From Chloroflexota bacterium (GTDB taxonomy: Bacteria; Chloroflexota; Anaerolineae; Aggregatilineales; Phototrophicaceae), in contig JAPOYU010000047.1 in assembly GCA_026706395.1 (NCBI GenBank), positions 1 to 15,660 of the forward strand: 15,660 bases of DNA, read 5' to 3'. The notes under the pieces were generated by a model. It was not told the origin of the DNA, ran no database searches, and worked only from the letters and a program-made list of their open reading frames with translations. Position numbers and translations under genes: made by a program. Shown here piece by piece: positions 8,094-14,442 of the stretch. Within the stretch, counting starts at the first letter, position 1, and each line of letters opens with the position of its first letter.

Positions 8094-8783
8094 CTAGCCG
8101 GCAAACGACCAGGTGAAGGTGCCTTCGTCGAAGCGGAAGGTATCACCGCTGGCGCTTCGCAGGAGATGATAACCCGGTCCCGGCACGTAGACGTTTTGGT
8201 CGTTCAGGTGCCCGCCTTGGCGGTATTCGTAGCGGGTAGTGTGCCCGATCTCGGTTTCGAGTGCCCAGCCCAGTTCTTGCCTCACCTCCAGGTTTTCTCG
8301 CCACAGCTTGCCGAATCCCCGCACCGGCTGATGTCGGTTCTCCGGCGGCACAATCTGCGGGTCGGATTCCACTTCGCCTTCCACAAAAGTGTCGTTGTAA
8401 ACAGACCAGATATTTTTGCCGGCTTCGTCGGCGCTGAGCAGCCATATCTGCCCGTTGGGCTGCAACCAAAACATCCGGCCGCCTTCAAAGCGTTGTTCTG
8501 CGACGTAGATATTTCCTTTAACTGGCGTGGGAAAGGGATCGGGCGTCGGCGTAATAGTCGGCGTGTCGGTTGGCGCGGCCTCAGTGGCTGCGCGCGCCAC
8601 CGCCTCGGTGACATGAATGGCGGTGTTGGTAGCGGCGATGCTGCCAAGCGTGGCGATGTGTTGCGCCACCGCCTGGGACTCCGCCGTCGCCGTCTGCTGT
8701 TCGGGCGCGATGCCTGGTCCCTGGCAAGCTGAAACAATGATGATGCAGATTGTCAGCCAGAGAATTCGTTGCAATCTGAACAT
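8094..8783 (-). CDS. Secreted lipoprotein with Pro/Thr linker and C-terminal beta module
   Basis: A 229-residue protein with a type II signal peptide: a hydrophobic stretch at 7-17, then lipobox VSAC with Cys20 as the lipidated residue. An Ala/Thr-rich stalk (about 28-70) and a Pro/Thr linker (TPTITPTPDPFPTP, about 74-87) lead to a beta-rich domain at 90-229 with FEGGRMFWLQPNGQIWLL and PVRGFGKLWREN...LGWA. I recall this last pattern from many Chloroflexota surface proteins but know no assigned function. A GCGGAGC ribosome binding site lies 8 nt before the ATG. It is the first gene behind the minus-strand promoter at 8827-8854 and lies 18 bp before the glycosidase-like gene, so the two may serve the same carbohydrate. 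Confidence 0.85.
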   Translation of the reverse strand: MFRLQRILWLTICIIIVSACQGPGIAPEQQTATAESQAVAQHIATLGSIAATNTAIHVTEAVARAATEAAPTDTPTITPTPDPFPTPVKGNIYVAEQRFEGGRMFWLQPNGQIWLLSADEAGKNIWSVYNDTFVEGEVESDPQIVPPENRHQPVRGFGKLWRENLEVRQELGWALETEIGHTTRYEYRQGGHLNDQNVYVPGPGYHLLRSASGDTFRFDEGTFTWSFAG

Positions 8784-8826
8784 TGTGCTTGCTCCGCGCT
8801 ATTCAGATGCTGGCGATGGTTTAGCC

Positions 8827-8854
8827 ATTGTAGCAGAGCGAGTCCGTATCGCAA
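8827..8854 (-). promoter_or_regulatory. Sigma70-type promoter for the lipoprotein-led minus-strand cluster
   Basis: On the minus strand, TTGCGA (8849-8854) and TACAAT (8827-8832) are 16 nt apart. The predicted start near 8820 leaves a 5' leader of about 37 nt before the lipoprotein ATG. No comparably good promoter was seen in the short gaps further down the cluster. Confidence 0.55.
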
Positions 8855-8956
8855 GTTAGGTGCATTCTGGCCTCGTACGACGGTAGTTTATGGCTTTCCA
8901 ATGGTTCTGCAACACTATACGATTAGCCTATGTAAAGAGTTACAAAGGCGCGACGC

Positions 8957-9286
8957 ATGAATGCTATACCGCAGGCCATCACCTTGAACAAAACTGAGCG
9001 CCGACTGGAAATCACCTGGACGGATGGCCTGGAAAGCTGCTATCCCTTGAGCCACTTGCGGGAAGCTTGTCCTTGCGTCGAATGCCGGGGCGGGCACGGC
9101 AATATGGGCCTGGAGCACGCCCCGGACGATCTGCTCAAGCTGGTGCCGCGGCGCTCCTACGCCGTAACCGCTCTAAGCGCGGTCGGCAACTACGCCTTGC
9201 AGCCCAGCTGGGACGACGGGCACAGCACGGGCATCTATACTTGGGAATATCTGAGACTTATATCGCCACAGCAGCCTTCAGAATGA
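8957..9286 (+). CDS. DUF971 (GBBH-like N-terminal domain) protein
   Basis: A 109-residue single-domain protein of the DUF971/PF06155 type, the fold also found at the N-terminus of gamma-butyrobetaine hydroxylase and fused to some Mrp/ApbC iron-sulfur carriers. Visible marks are WTDGLESCYPLSHLR at 21-35, the cysteine cluster CPCVEC (Cys38, Cys40, Cys43), and GNYALQPSWDDGHSTGIYTW at 77-96. Cys38/40/43 with His89 match the zinc-ligand pattern known from the human hydroxylase domain. No catalytic domain is attached, so its role is probably metal-related or structural; the cellular function is not established. AAAGG lies about 10 nt before the ATG. It is divergent from the lipoprotein gene (173 bp apart). 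I saw only a weak promoter for it (TATACG near 8925). Confidence 0.9.
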   Translation: MNAIPQAITLNKTERRLEITWTDGLESCYPLSHLREACPCVECRGGHGNMGLEHAPDDLLKLVPRRSYAVTALSAVGNYALQPSWDDGHSTGIYTWEYLRLISPQQPSE

Positions 9287-9340
9287 GATTCTTGCCTGCA
9301 TGCGGCCAACAACTTACGAGCCAGCTAACCATCCGGAAAA

Positions 9341-9370
9341 TTGACAAGCGCCCCAGATATTGGATATGAT
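9341..9370 (+). promoter_or_regulatory. Sigma70-type promoter of the mal operon
   Basis: A perfect TTGACA (9341-9346) and TATGAT (9365-9370) are separated by 18 nt. Transcription would start near 9377, about 45 nt before the malE ATG. It is one of the strongest promoter matches in the window, which fits an abundant binding protein. Confidence 0.75.
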
Positions 9371-9386
9371 CTTTGCACTACAGGCG

Positions 9387-9407
9387 CTATCAATTAACGG
9401 TCGATAG
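9387..9407. promoter_or_regulatory. Possible operator: 5-bp inverted repeat in the malE leader
   Basis: CTATC and GATAG flank an 11-nt spacer just downstream of the predicted transcription start and upstream of the AAAGGA ribosome binding site. A repressor bound there would block initiation. Five base pairs can occur by chance, and the centre lacks the CG step of typical LacI-family sites, so support is weak. Confidence 0.22.
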
Positions 9408-9422
9408 AAAAGGACGCGTACC

Positions 9423-10619
9423 ATGAAAGTCTCAAGGTTTTGTCTTGTACTTGTGTTGCTTGTTTTCATGAGCGCAACAGCCGCCACTTCCGCCCAAGAA
9501 GACAGTTTGACGATTTGGGGCAGCGAGTCGTCGACTCCCATTCTGGAAGAGTTGGCGCTTCAGTTTGAAGAGGAAATGGGCATTTCTGTAACAGTGCATG
9601 AAGTTCCCTTCCTTGATATTCGTGATCAGGTCAAGACGGCTGCACCGGCTGGCGAGGGCCCCGACATCTTCATCGGCGCTCATGACTGGCTGGGCGATCT
9701 GGCGGTCAACGGCCTATTGGCGGAAATCGACCTGTCCGATGTTGAGGATGACTTCTTGGCCTCCGCCCGCGCCGCCTTTGTTTACGACGGAGTCCAGTAT
9801 GGTTTGCCTGTGGCGGCCGAGAATGTTGCCTTTATTCGCAATACCGACCTGGTGCCCGAGAATCCGGCGACCTGGGAGGAAGTGCGCGAGATAAGTGAGC
9901 AGCTTATCATTGATGGCGACGCGATGTATGGCTGGATTATCCAAGATTCCGACCCCTACCATTCGTTCTCAGTACTGACGGCGCACGGCGGTTATGTCTT
10001 TGGATTGACCGAAGCTGGCTATGACCCGAACGACGTTGGCCTGGACAGCGATGGCGCCATCGCCGGCGCCGCTTATATTGAGTCATACGTAAGCGATGGC
10101 TTGATGCCCTCGGGTGTGGATTACGATGTCATGCATACGCTGTTCGAGACGGGTGAAGCAGCCATGATCATTACCGGACCGTGGGCGATCCCGCGAATCG
10201 AAGAGTCTGGCGTGAACTTCACCGTAGACGGCTTGCCCGCGGGGCCCGGCGGCTCCGCCAAGCCCTTCCTTGGCGTCGTGGGCTTTATGATCAACGCTTT
10301 CAGCGAGAACAAGATTCTGGCCGAAGCCTTCTTGCTTGATTTCATCGCCACGCAAGAAGTAATGACGTCCTTCTACAGTGCCGATCCACGTCCACCCGCT
10401 CACATTGCGTTACGTGAGAGCTTGGAAGACGAAGTCATAGCCGGTTTCGTCGCCGCCGGCACCGAGGGCCTGGCGATGCCAGCCATTCCGGAAATGGGAT
10501 CGGTCTGGGCGGCTTGGGCCAACGCGATAACGCTGGTCCGCACCGGCGAATTGGGCGCGGAAGAAGCGTTTAGCACGGCGGGCGAACAGATCCGTGCGGC
10601 GATTGCCGGTTCGGAATAA
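9423..10619 (+). CDS. malE: Maltose/maltodextrin-type ABC importer substrate-binding protein
   Basis: A 398-residue family 1 solute-binding protein that captures an oligosaccharide outside the membrane and delivers it to MalF/MalG. It aligns with E. coli MalE along its length: GPDIFIGAHDWLGDLAVNGLLAEID at 79-103 (pattern), AAENVAFIRN at 131-140, DVGLDSDGAIAGAAY, TGPWAIPRI at 251-259, and MPAIPEMGSVW at 352-362. Retained sugar contacts are Asp88, Glu133, Trp254 and Trp362 (E. coli D65, E111, W230, W340). Residues equivalent to K15, W62, R66 and W232 are changed, so the ligand may not be maltose. The signal peptide (about 1-24, cleavage after ATSA) has no lipobox. AAAGGA lies 8 nt before the ATG. 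A hairpin after the gene (10657-10693) separates it from malF. Confidence 0.92.
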   Translation: MKVSRFCLVLVLLVFMSATAATSAQEDSLTIWGSESSTPILEELALQFEEEMGISVTVHEVPFLDIRDQVKTAAPAGEGPDIFIGAHDWLGDLAVNGLLAEIDLSDVEDDFLASARAAFVYDGVQYGLPVAAENVAFIRNTDLVPENPATWEEVREISEQLIIDGDAMYGWIIQDSDPYHSFSVLTAHGGYVFGLTEAGYDPNDVGLDSDGAIAGAAYIESYVSDGLMPSGVDYDVMHTLFETGEAAMIITGPWAIPRIEESGVNFTVDGLPAGPGGSAKPFLGVVGFMINAFSENKILAEAFLLDFIATQEVMTSFYSADPRPPAHIALRESLEDEVIAGFVAAGTEGLAMPAIPEMGSVWAAWANAITLVRTGELGAEEAFSTAGEQIRAAIAGSE

Positions 10620-10656
10620 GCCGCTACCACGCTCGAGACGGTTATGCAGAATCTTT

Positions 10657-10693
10657 GGGGGATCGCCGGAAATGGCATCCCCCTTCTTTGTTT
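10657..10693 (+). terminator. Intrinsic (probably partial) terminator between malE and malF
   Basis: GGGGGAT pairs perfectly with ATCCCCC, with an inner GCC/GGC extension past one bulged C and a 6-nt loop, followed by TTCTTTGTTT. It lies 37 nt after the malE stop. If termination is incomplete, malE would be made in excess over malF/malG, the usual ratio for binding-protein transporters. The stem could also protect the malE message from 3' decay. Confidence 0.72.
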
Positions 10694-10758
10694 GAGCCGC
10701 CCGTGCGACACTGATCGGAAGGCGGTATCACCATAATCCGCTTGTGTACAGGCCGATG

Positions 10759-12351
10759 ATGAAGGGAAAAGCTGGCGAACAGTTGCCGCGGCGGGGGCCG
10801 ATATGGGGCGGGTCGCTGCTTCGTTTAGGCGCAACCTACCTCGGCTTGATCATAGTCGATGCCTTCGCTCTGTATTTGATCTACGCCTTCGCCGCCGACG
10901 GCATTTGGGAATTAGCCATCACCATTGGCGTAATCACGCTTGGCGTCAACATCATCAATCTCCGCGCCGATCTTTATGCTTTGCGCTGGATCGCGCCCGC
11001 GTTGTCCCTTATGACGCTACTGGTGGTCTTTCCCATTGTCTATACCGTCTATGTCTCCTTCACCAATTACGGCGATGGCAACCTGCTGACCAAGACGCAG
11101 GTGCTTAAGCTGCTGGCGCAACAGACCTATCTGCCCGATGGCGGCAAGGTATACGGCTGGACGCTTTACCAGAATAACGTTGGAGATTTCGCGCTTTGGT
11201 TGACCGACGAAAGCGCCGGAGACGCATATTATTTCGCCACGCCCGAAAGTTTCGAACCGGTCACATCGGTTCTTGCCGGGGGCGATCTGCCTGATGACTA
11301 TAAAGGATATCGACAGTTAAGCCGCGGGGAATCGCTGCAAGCAGTAAGGGTGGTGCAAGAACTTACTTTCGGCAATGATGACTTGCGCATCGGCATCGCC
11401 GGCCGTCGGGATGCTGGTGAATTCGAACAGCGCTATGAATATCTGGCCGATCAAGATGCTGTGTTGGACCACAAGAGCGGCAGGCTGTTCAGAGCCGACT
11501 ACGATAGCGGGCAATTTGTCAATGAAGACGGCGCATTCTTGTTCACAGGATTCATTAGCGCAATCGGCGCGGACAACTACCAAAGTTTCATCGATCGCGA
11601 TGATATACGTAGCCCGCTGGCGCGGATCTTCATGTGGACGATTGGCTTCTCCCTGGTGTCGGTCCTGTCGACATTTTCTCTTGGTCTCTTCTTCGCCCTT
11701 TTGCTGCAGAACAGACGTATCCCATTTAAGAAAGCGTTTCGCACCATTTTGATCATTCCATGGCCGATACCGGGTCTCATTTCGGTGGCGATCTGGCGCG
11801 GAATGCTAAACTCCAATCTGGGTGTGGTTTCCAACATCATCAGGTCTTTCGGCCTGGAACCGCCACCTTTCTTTATCGATGCCGGCTGGGCAAAATTTGG
11901 CATCATCCTGGTCAATCTGTGGCTCGGTTACCCCTACTTCATGTTGGTTTGCAGTGGCGCCCTGGCGGCTATTCCGAGCGACATGTACGAGGCGGCCGAA
12001 GTCGACGGCGCCAACTGGTGGCAGAAATTCCGCGGTTTGACTCTGCCGATGCTGCTGGTGGCGGTCGGCCCCTTGCTGATAGCCTCCTTCACCTACAATT
12101 TCAATAACTTTGTAATTATTGAAGCTTTCAACGAGGGTGGACCACCCATGGTCGAGGCGGGCACCTTGCCGGCCGGGCACACTGATATTCTGATCAGTTA
12201 TGCCTATCGCCTGGCCTTTGGCGGTGGACGGGGCGCTAATTATGGCTTGGCATCCGCCATCACAATTATCATCTTCTTGATGGTCGCCGGCGTGACCCTG
12301 GCTCAGTATCAATTGACCAAAGGCTGGGAGGAAACCTCAGAAAATGTCTGA
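10759..12351 (+). CDS. malF: Maltose-type ABC importer permease with full P2 domain
   Basis: One of two membrane subunits of the MalEFG importer. The eight-helix MalF topology is visible: three helices in the first 105 residues (numbered from the GTG at 10744), a large extracytoplasmic loop at about 107-292, then five more. The loop keeps E. coli P2 hallmarks (it opens with SFTNYGDGNLLT, later has HKSGRLFRADYDSGQFVNEDG), so it is a true P2 domain, which in E. coli contacts MalE. The ATPase-coupling EAA loop EAAEVDGANWWQKFRGLTLP is at 416-435. The frame is open from GTG 10744, but no ribosome binding site precedes that. ATG 10759 has ACAGG 6 nt upstream and ATG 10756 is also possible; I chose 10759. 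The 3' end overlaps malG by 8 bp. Confidence 0.94.
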   Translation: MKGKAGEQLPRRGPIWGGSLLRLGATYLGLIIVDAFALYLIYAFAADGIWELAITIGVITLGVNIINLRADLYALRWIAPALSLMTLLVVFPIVYTVYVSFTNYGDGNLLTKTQVLKLLAQQTYLPDGGKVYGWTLYQNNVGDFALWLTDESAGDAYYFATPESFEPVTSVLAGGDLPDDYKGYRQLSRGESLQAVRVVQELTFGNDDLRIGIAGRRDAGEFEQRYEYLADQDAVLDHKSGRLFRADYDSGQFVNEDGAFLFTGFISAIGADNYQSFIDRDDIRSPLARIFMWTIGFSLVSVLSTFSLGLFFALLLQNRRIPFKKAFRTILIIPWPIPGLISVAIWRGMLNSNLGVVSNIIRSFGLEPPPFFIDAGWAKFGIILVNLWLGYPYFMLVCSGALAAIPSDMYEAAEVDGANWWQKFRGLTLPMLLVAVGPLLIASFTYNFNNFVIIEAFNEGGPPMVEAGTLPAGHTDILISYAYRLAFGGGRGANYGLASAITIIIFLMVAGVTLAQYQLTKGWEETSENV

Positions 12352-13453
12352 GCGTCGCGTGATTAAACACAGGCGCTACAGTGCGGCGCAAAACATCCAG
12401 TTGGCGATCCAACTCATCATCTTGATCATCGCCGTCATCTTCGCCATGTTCCCGGTCGTCTGGGTCGTTTCGGCAGCGTTGAATCCCAGCCAGTCTATGG
12501 TTACGCAATCAGTGATTCCGCCGCTGCCGGAAAGGCGAACAGTCTATGCGGAAGAATCGGGTACCTTGCTGGAGATCGGGTCTCCGGATGGCAAACGCGT
12601 CGAACGCAGCGCCGGGCTTATCATGCTGGTAGAAGTTGACGGTGAGGAAAAGGAATTGCGCTCGCCCAAGAACGGTTATGTGCGCAACATCCGCCTCGAG
12701 GTCGGTGACTCATTCGAGGCTGACGACGCGCTCTACGACATCACCTCAAGCTATCTCATCAATTTCGATATTCTCTTTAACACTCCGCGAAAACCCTTCG
12801 TGCGTTGGCTCATCAACTCCATCGCCGTGTCGTCGATCACGGCCATTCTAGTTGTATTGGTCTCCGCCTTCAGCGCCTATTCTTTTTCTCGTTTTCGCTT
12901 CTCGGGGCGGCGCAGTTTGCTGGTTCTGATTCTTTTGGTTCAGGTCTTCCCAAATCTGTTGGCGATGGTCGCCATCTTTCTAATGCTGCAACAGATCGGC
13001 AATCATATTCCGTTCCTCGGACTGAATACCAACGGCGGCTTAATTCTGGTCTATGTCGGCGGCGGCATGGGCATCAACATCTGGCTGATGAAAGGCTTCT
13101 TCGATTCCGTCCCGCGCGATATCGATGAATCGGCGATGGTCGATGGCGCCAACCATTGGCAGGTCTATTGGCGACTGATATTCCCATTGGTCAGGCCCGT
13201 GCTGGTGGTGGTCGGCATTCTCTCGTTTGTCGGCTCCTATAACGAGTTTGTTCTGGCCCGCATACTGCTGCGCGATACCGACAGCTGGACTTTGATGGTG
13301 GGCTTGTGGAGTTATGTCAGTGCTAGCTTCGCCCTGGATTGGGGCGTATTCGCCGCCGGCGCCATAATCGGCTCATTGCCCGCCTTGGTCATCTATTTGT
13401 CCCTGCAAGATCAAATTGTCGGCGGCCTGACACAAGGCGCTGTCAAAGGCTGA
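12344..13453 (+). CDS. malG: Maltose-type ABC importer permease with a lipoyl-like insertion
   Basis: The second membrane subunit of the importer, 369 residues against 296 for E. coli MalG. Helix 1 is at about 20-46. The core from about 140 onward matches MalG, including PFVRWLINSIAVSSITA, GLNTNGGLILVYVGG, the coupling loop DESAMVDGANHWQVYWRLIFP at about 261-281, and the C-terminal tail GGLTQGAVKG, which in E. coli MalG reaches into the MalK dimer. The extra length is at about 63-137 in the first extracytoplasmic loop and looks like two lipoyl/HlyD-type half-motifs: AEESGTLLEIGSPDGKRV and SPKNGYVRNIRLEVGD...ALYDI. No E-x-M-K-M attachment motif is present. GGAGG lies 12 nt before the ATG, which overlaps the malF end by 8 bp, so translation is probably coupled. 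No ATPase gene follows. Confidence 0.94.
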   Translation: MSERRVIKHRRYSAAQNIQLAIQLIILIIAVIFAMFPVVWVVSAALNPSQSMVTQSVIPPLPERRTVYAEESGTLLEIGSPDGKRVERSAGLIMLVEVDGEEKELRSPKNGYVRNIRLEVGDSFEADDALYDITSSYLINFDILFNTPRKPFVRWLINSIAVSSITAILVVLVSAFSAYSFSRFRFSGRRSLLVLILLVQVFPNLLAMVAIFLMLQQIGNHIPFLGLNTNGGLILVYVGGGMGINIWLMKGFFDSVPRDIDESAMVDGANHWQVYWRLIFPLVRPVLVVVGILSFVGSYNEFVLARILLRDTDSWTLMVGLWSYVSASFALDWGVFAAGAIIGSLPALVIYLSLQDQIVGGLTQGAVKG

Positions 13454-13495
13454 ATCGGCCGTTCATCGTTTGCTGCGAGGGCGCTGCTGATGCGA

Positions 13496-13522
13496 TTGCA
13501 CTGTTGTTTCAGTTGTTATACT
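13496..13522 (+). promoter_or_regulatory. Extended -10 promoter for the hydratase-galT pair
   Basis: TATACT at 13517-13522 is preceded by TGT, giving an extended -10 element (TGTTATACT from 13514). A weak -35 TTGCAC lies at 13496-13501 with a short 15-nt spacer. The start near 13529 leaves a leader of about 29 nt with a good ribosome binding site. This separates the pair from malG, after which I see no terminator. Confidence 0.55.
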
Positions 13523-13557
13523 CTTACCAGGTTTCTCAACATGACAGGAATGTTGCA

Positions 13558-14439
13558 ATGCCACCTCTTTCATTGACGACAGTCAGGCAGGCGATCGGCA
13601 AAGAAATTTGGCGGACGAGTTACACATACAACGAGCGAGATGCCGTACTTTACGCGCTGGGAATCGGCGCGCCGTCGGATCCGCTTGATGCCGACGAACT
13701 GAAATTCGTCTACGAGTGCAGCAACGACTTTCAAGTCTTGCCGACTTTCGCCGTGATTTTCGCGCAGGAGCTTTTCGAGGAATTTCTCAGCGGGGAGCTC
13801 GCCGGCATCAGATATGATCCCATGATGATGGTGCATGGTGAACAACACCTGGATGTTTTTAAGCCATTGCCGCGCGCGGCGACTGTCGAATCGGCTTTCA
13901 CCATTGCGGATATCTATGACAAGGGCAGCGGACTTCTGCTGATTGTGGAAGTCACAAGCACTGATGAAGGTGGACTCATACTGGCAAAGGCTCGGAATTC
14001 GGCGTTTATCCGGGGACTCGGCGGATTTGGTGGTGACCGTGGCTCAAGCACAAAAGCTGATGTACCGGTTAAGGCGCCAGATCGAGTTCATGAAGAGCGG
14101 ACAATGACTCAGCAGGCATTATTGTATCGTCTGGCCGGGGATCCCAATCCTCTGCACGCCGATCCGTCTATGGCGGCGGTCGGCGGATACGAAAAGCCAA
14201 TCTTGCATGGGCTTTGCAGCTACGGGTTTGCGGCCCGCGCCATAATAAAGCACTTTTGTGAGAACGATTCGCATCGGTTGTGTGGCCTGGATGTCCGCTT
14301 CTCTCATCATGTCTTTCCGGGCGAGACTTTGCTTACCGAAATGTGGCGACACAGCCCGAGCGAAGTTCGCTTTCGTACGCAAGTCAAGGAACGGTCCGCG
14401 GTCGTTTTGAGCCATGGCTGCGCGCGCATCAAAGCTTGA
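13558..14439 (+). CDS. MaoC-type (R)-specific enoyl-CoA hydratase (hydratase 2-like)
   Basis: A 293-residue double hot-dog protein of the hydratase 2/MaoC group, whose members hydrate trans-2-enoyl-CoA to (R)-3-hydroxyacyl-CoA. The N-terminal half (about 1-155) is the degenerate hot dog that shapes the acyl pocket, and the C-terminal half carries the signature YRLAGDPNPLHADP at 190-203. Asp195, Asn197 and His200 match the catalytic Asp/His pair of eukaryotic hydratase 2 in spacing. KPILHGLCSYGFAAR at 213-227 follows, as in multifunctional enzyme 2. I place the start at ATG 13558 because CAGGAA lies 7 nt upstream and the hot-dog domain begins at once; the longer open frame runs back into malG. 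It ends 3 bp before galT. A role in fatty acid use or polyhydroxyalkanoate supply is possible but has no local support. Confidence 0.9.
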   Translation: MPPLSLTTVRQAIGKEIWRTSYTYNERDAVLYALGIGAPSDPLDADELKFVYECSNDFQVLPTFAVIFAQELFEEFLSGELAGIRYDPMMMVHGEQHLDVFKPLPRAATVESAFTIADIYDKGSGLLLIVEVTSTDEGGLILAKARNSAFIRGLGGFGGDRGSSTKADVPVKAPDRVHEERTMTQQALLYRLAGDPNPLHADPSMAAVGGYEKPILHGLCSYGFAARAIIKHFCENDSHRLCGLDVRFSHHVFPGETLLTEMWRHSPSEVRFRTQVKERSAVVLSHGCARIKA

Positions 14440-14442
14440 CCG

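Noticed and set aside
7974..8732. 252-codon plus-strand frame opposite the glycosidase-like and lipoprotein genes
   Set aside because: It spans two real genes and their junction on the other strand and shows no domain, start signal or promoter.
8890..8945. Candidate plus-strand promoter for the DUF971 gene (TATACG near 8925)
   Set aside because: The -10 match is partial and no -35 with proper spacing is convincing, so it was not listed as a feature.
11806..12312. 168-codon minus-strand frame within malF
   Set aside because: It lies wholly opposite a conserved MalF region including the EAA loop and has no recognisable features.
13339..13557. N-terminal extension of the MaoC-type hydratase frame back into malG
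   Set aside because: The extension is Arg-rich, overlaps the malG coding sequence in another frame, and has no homology-like features. The ATG at 13558 has a good ribosome binding site, a promoter in front, and the domain starts at once.
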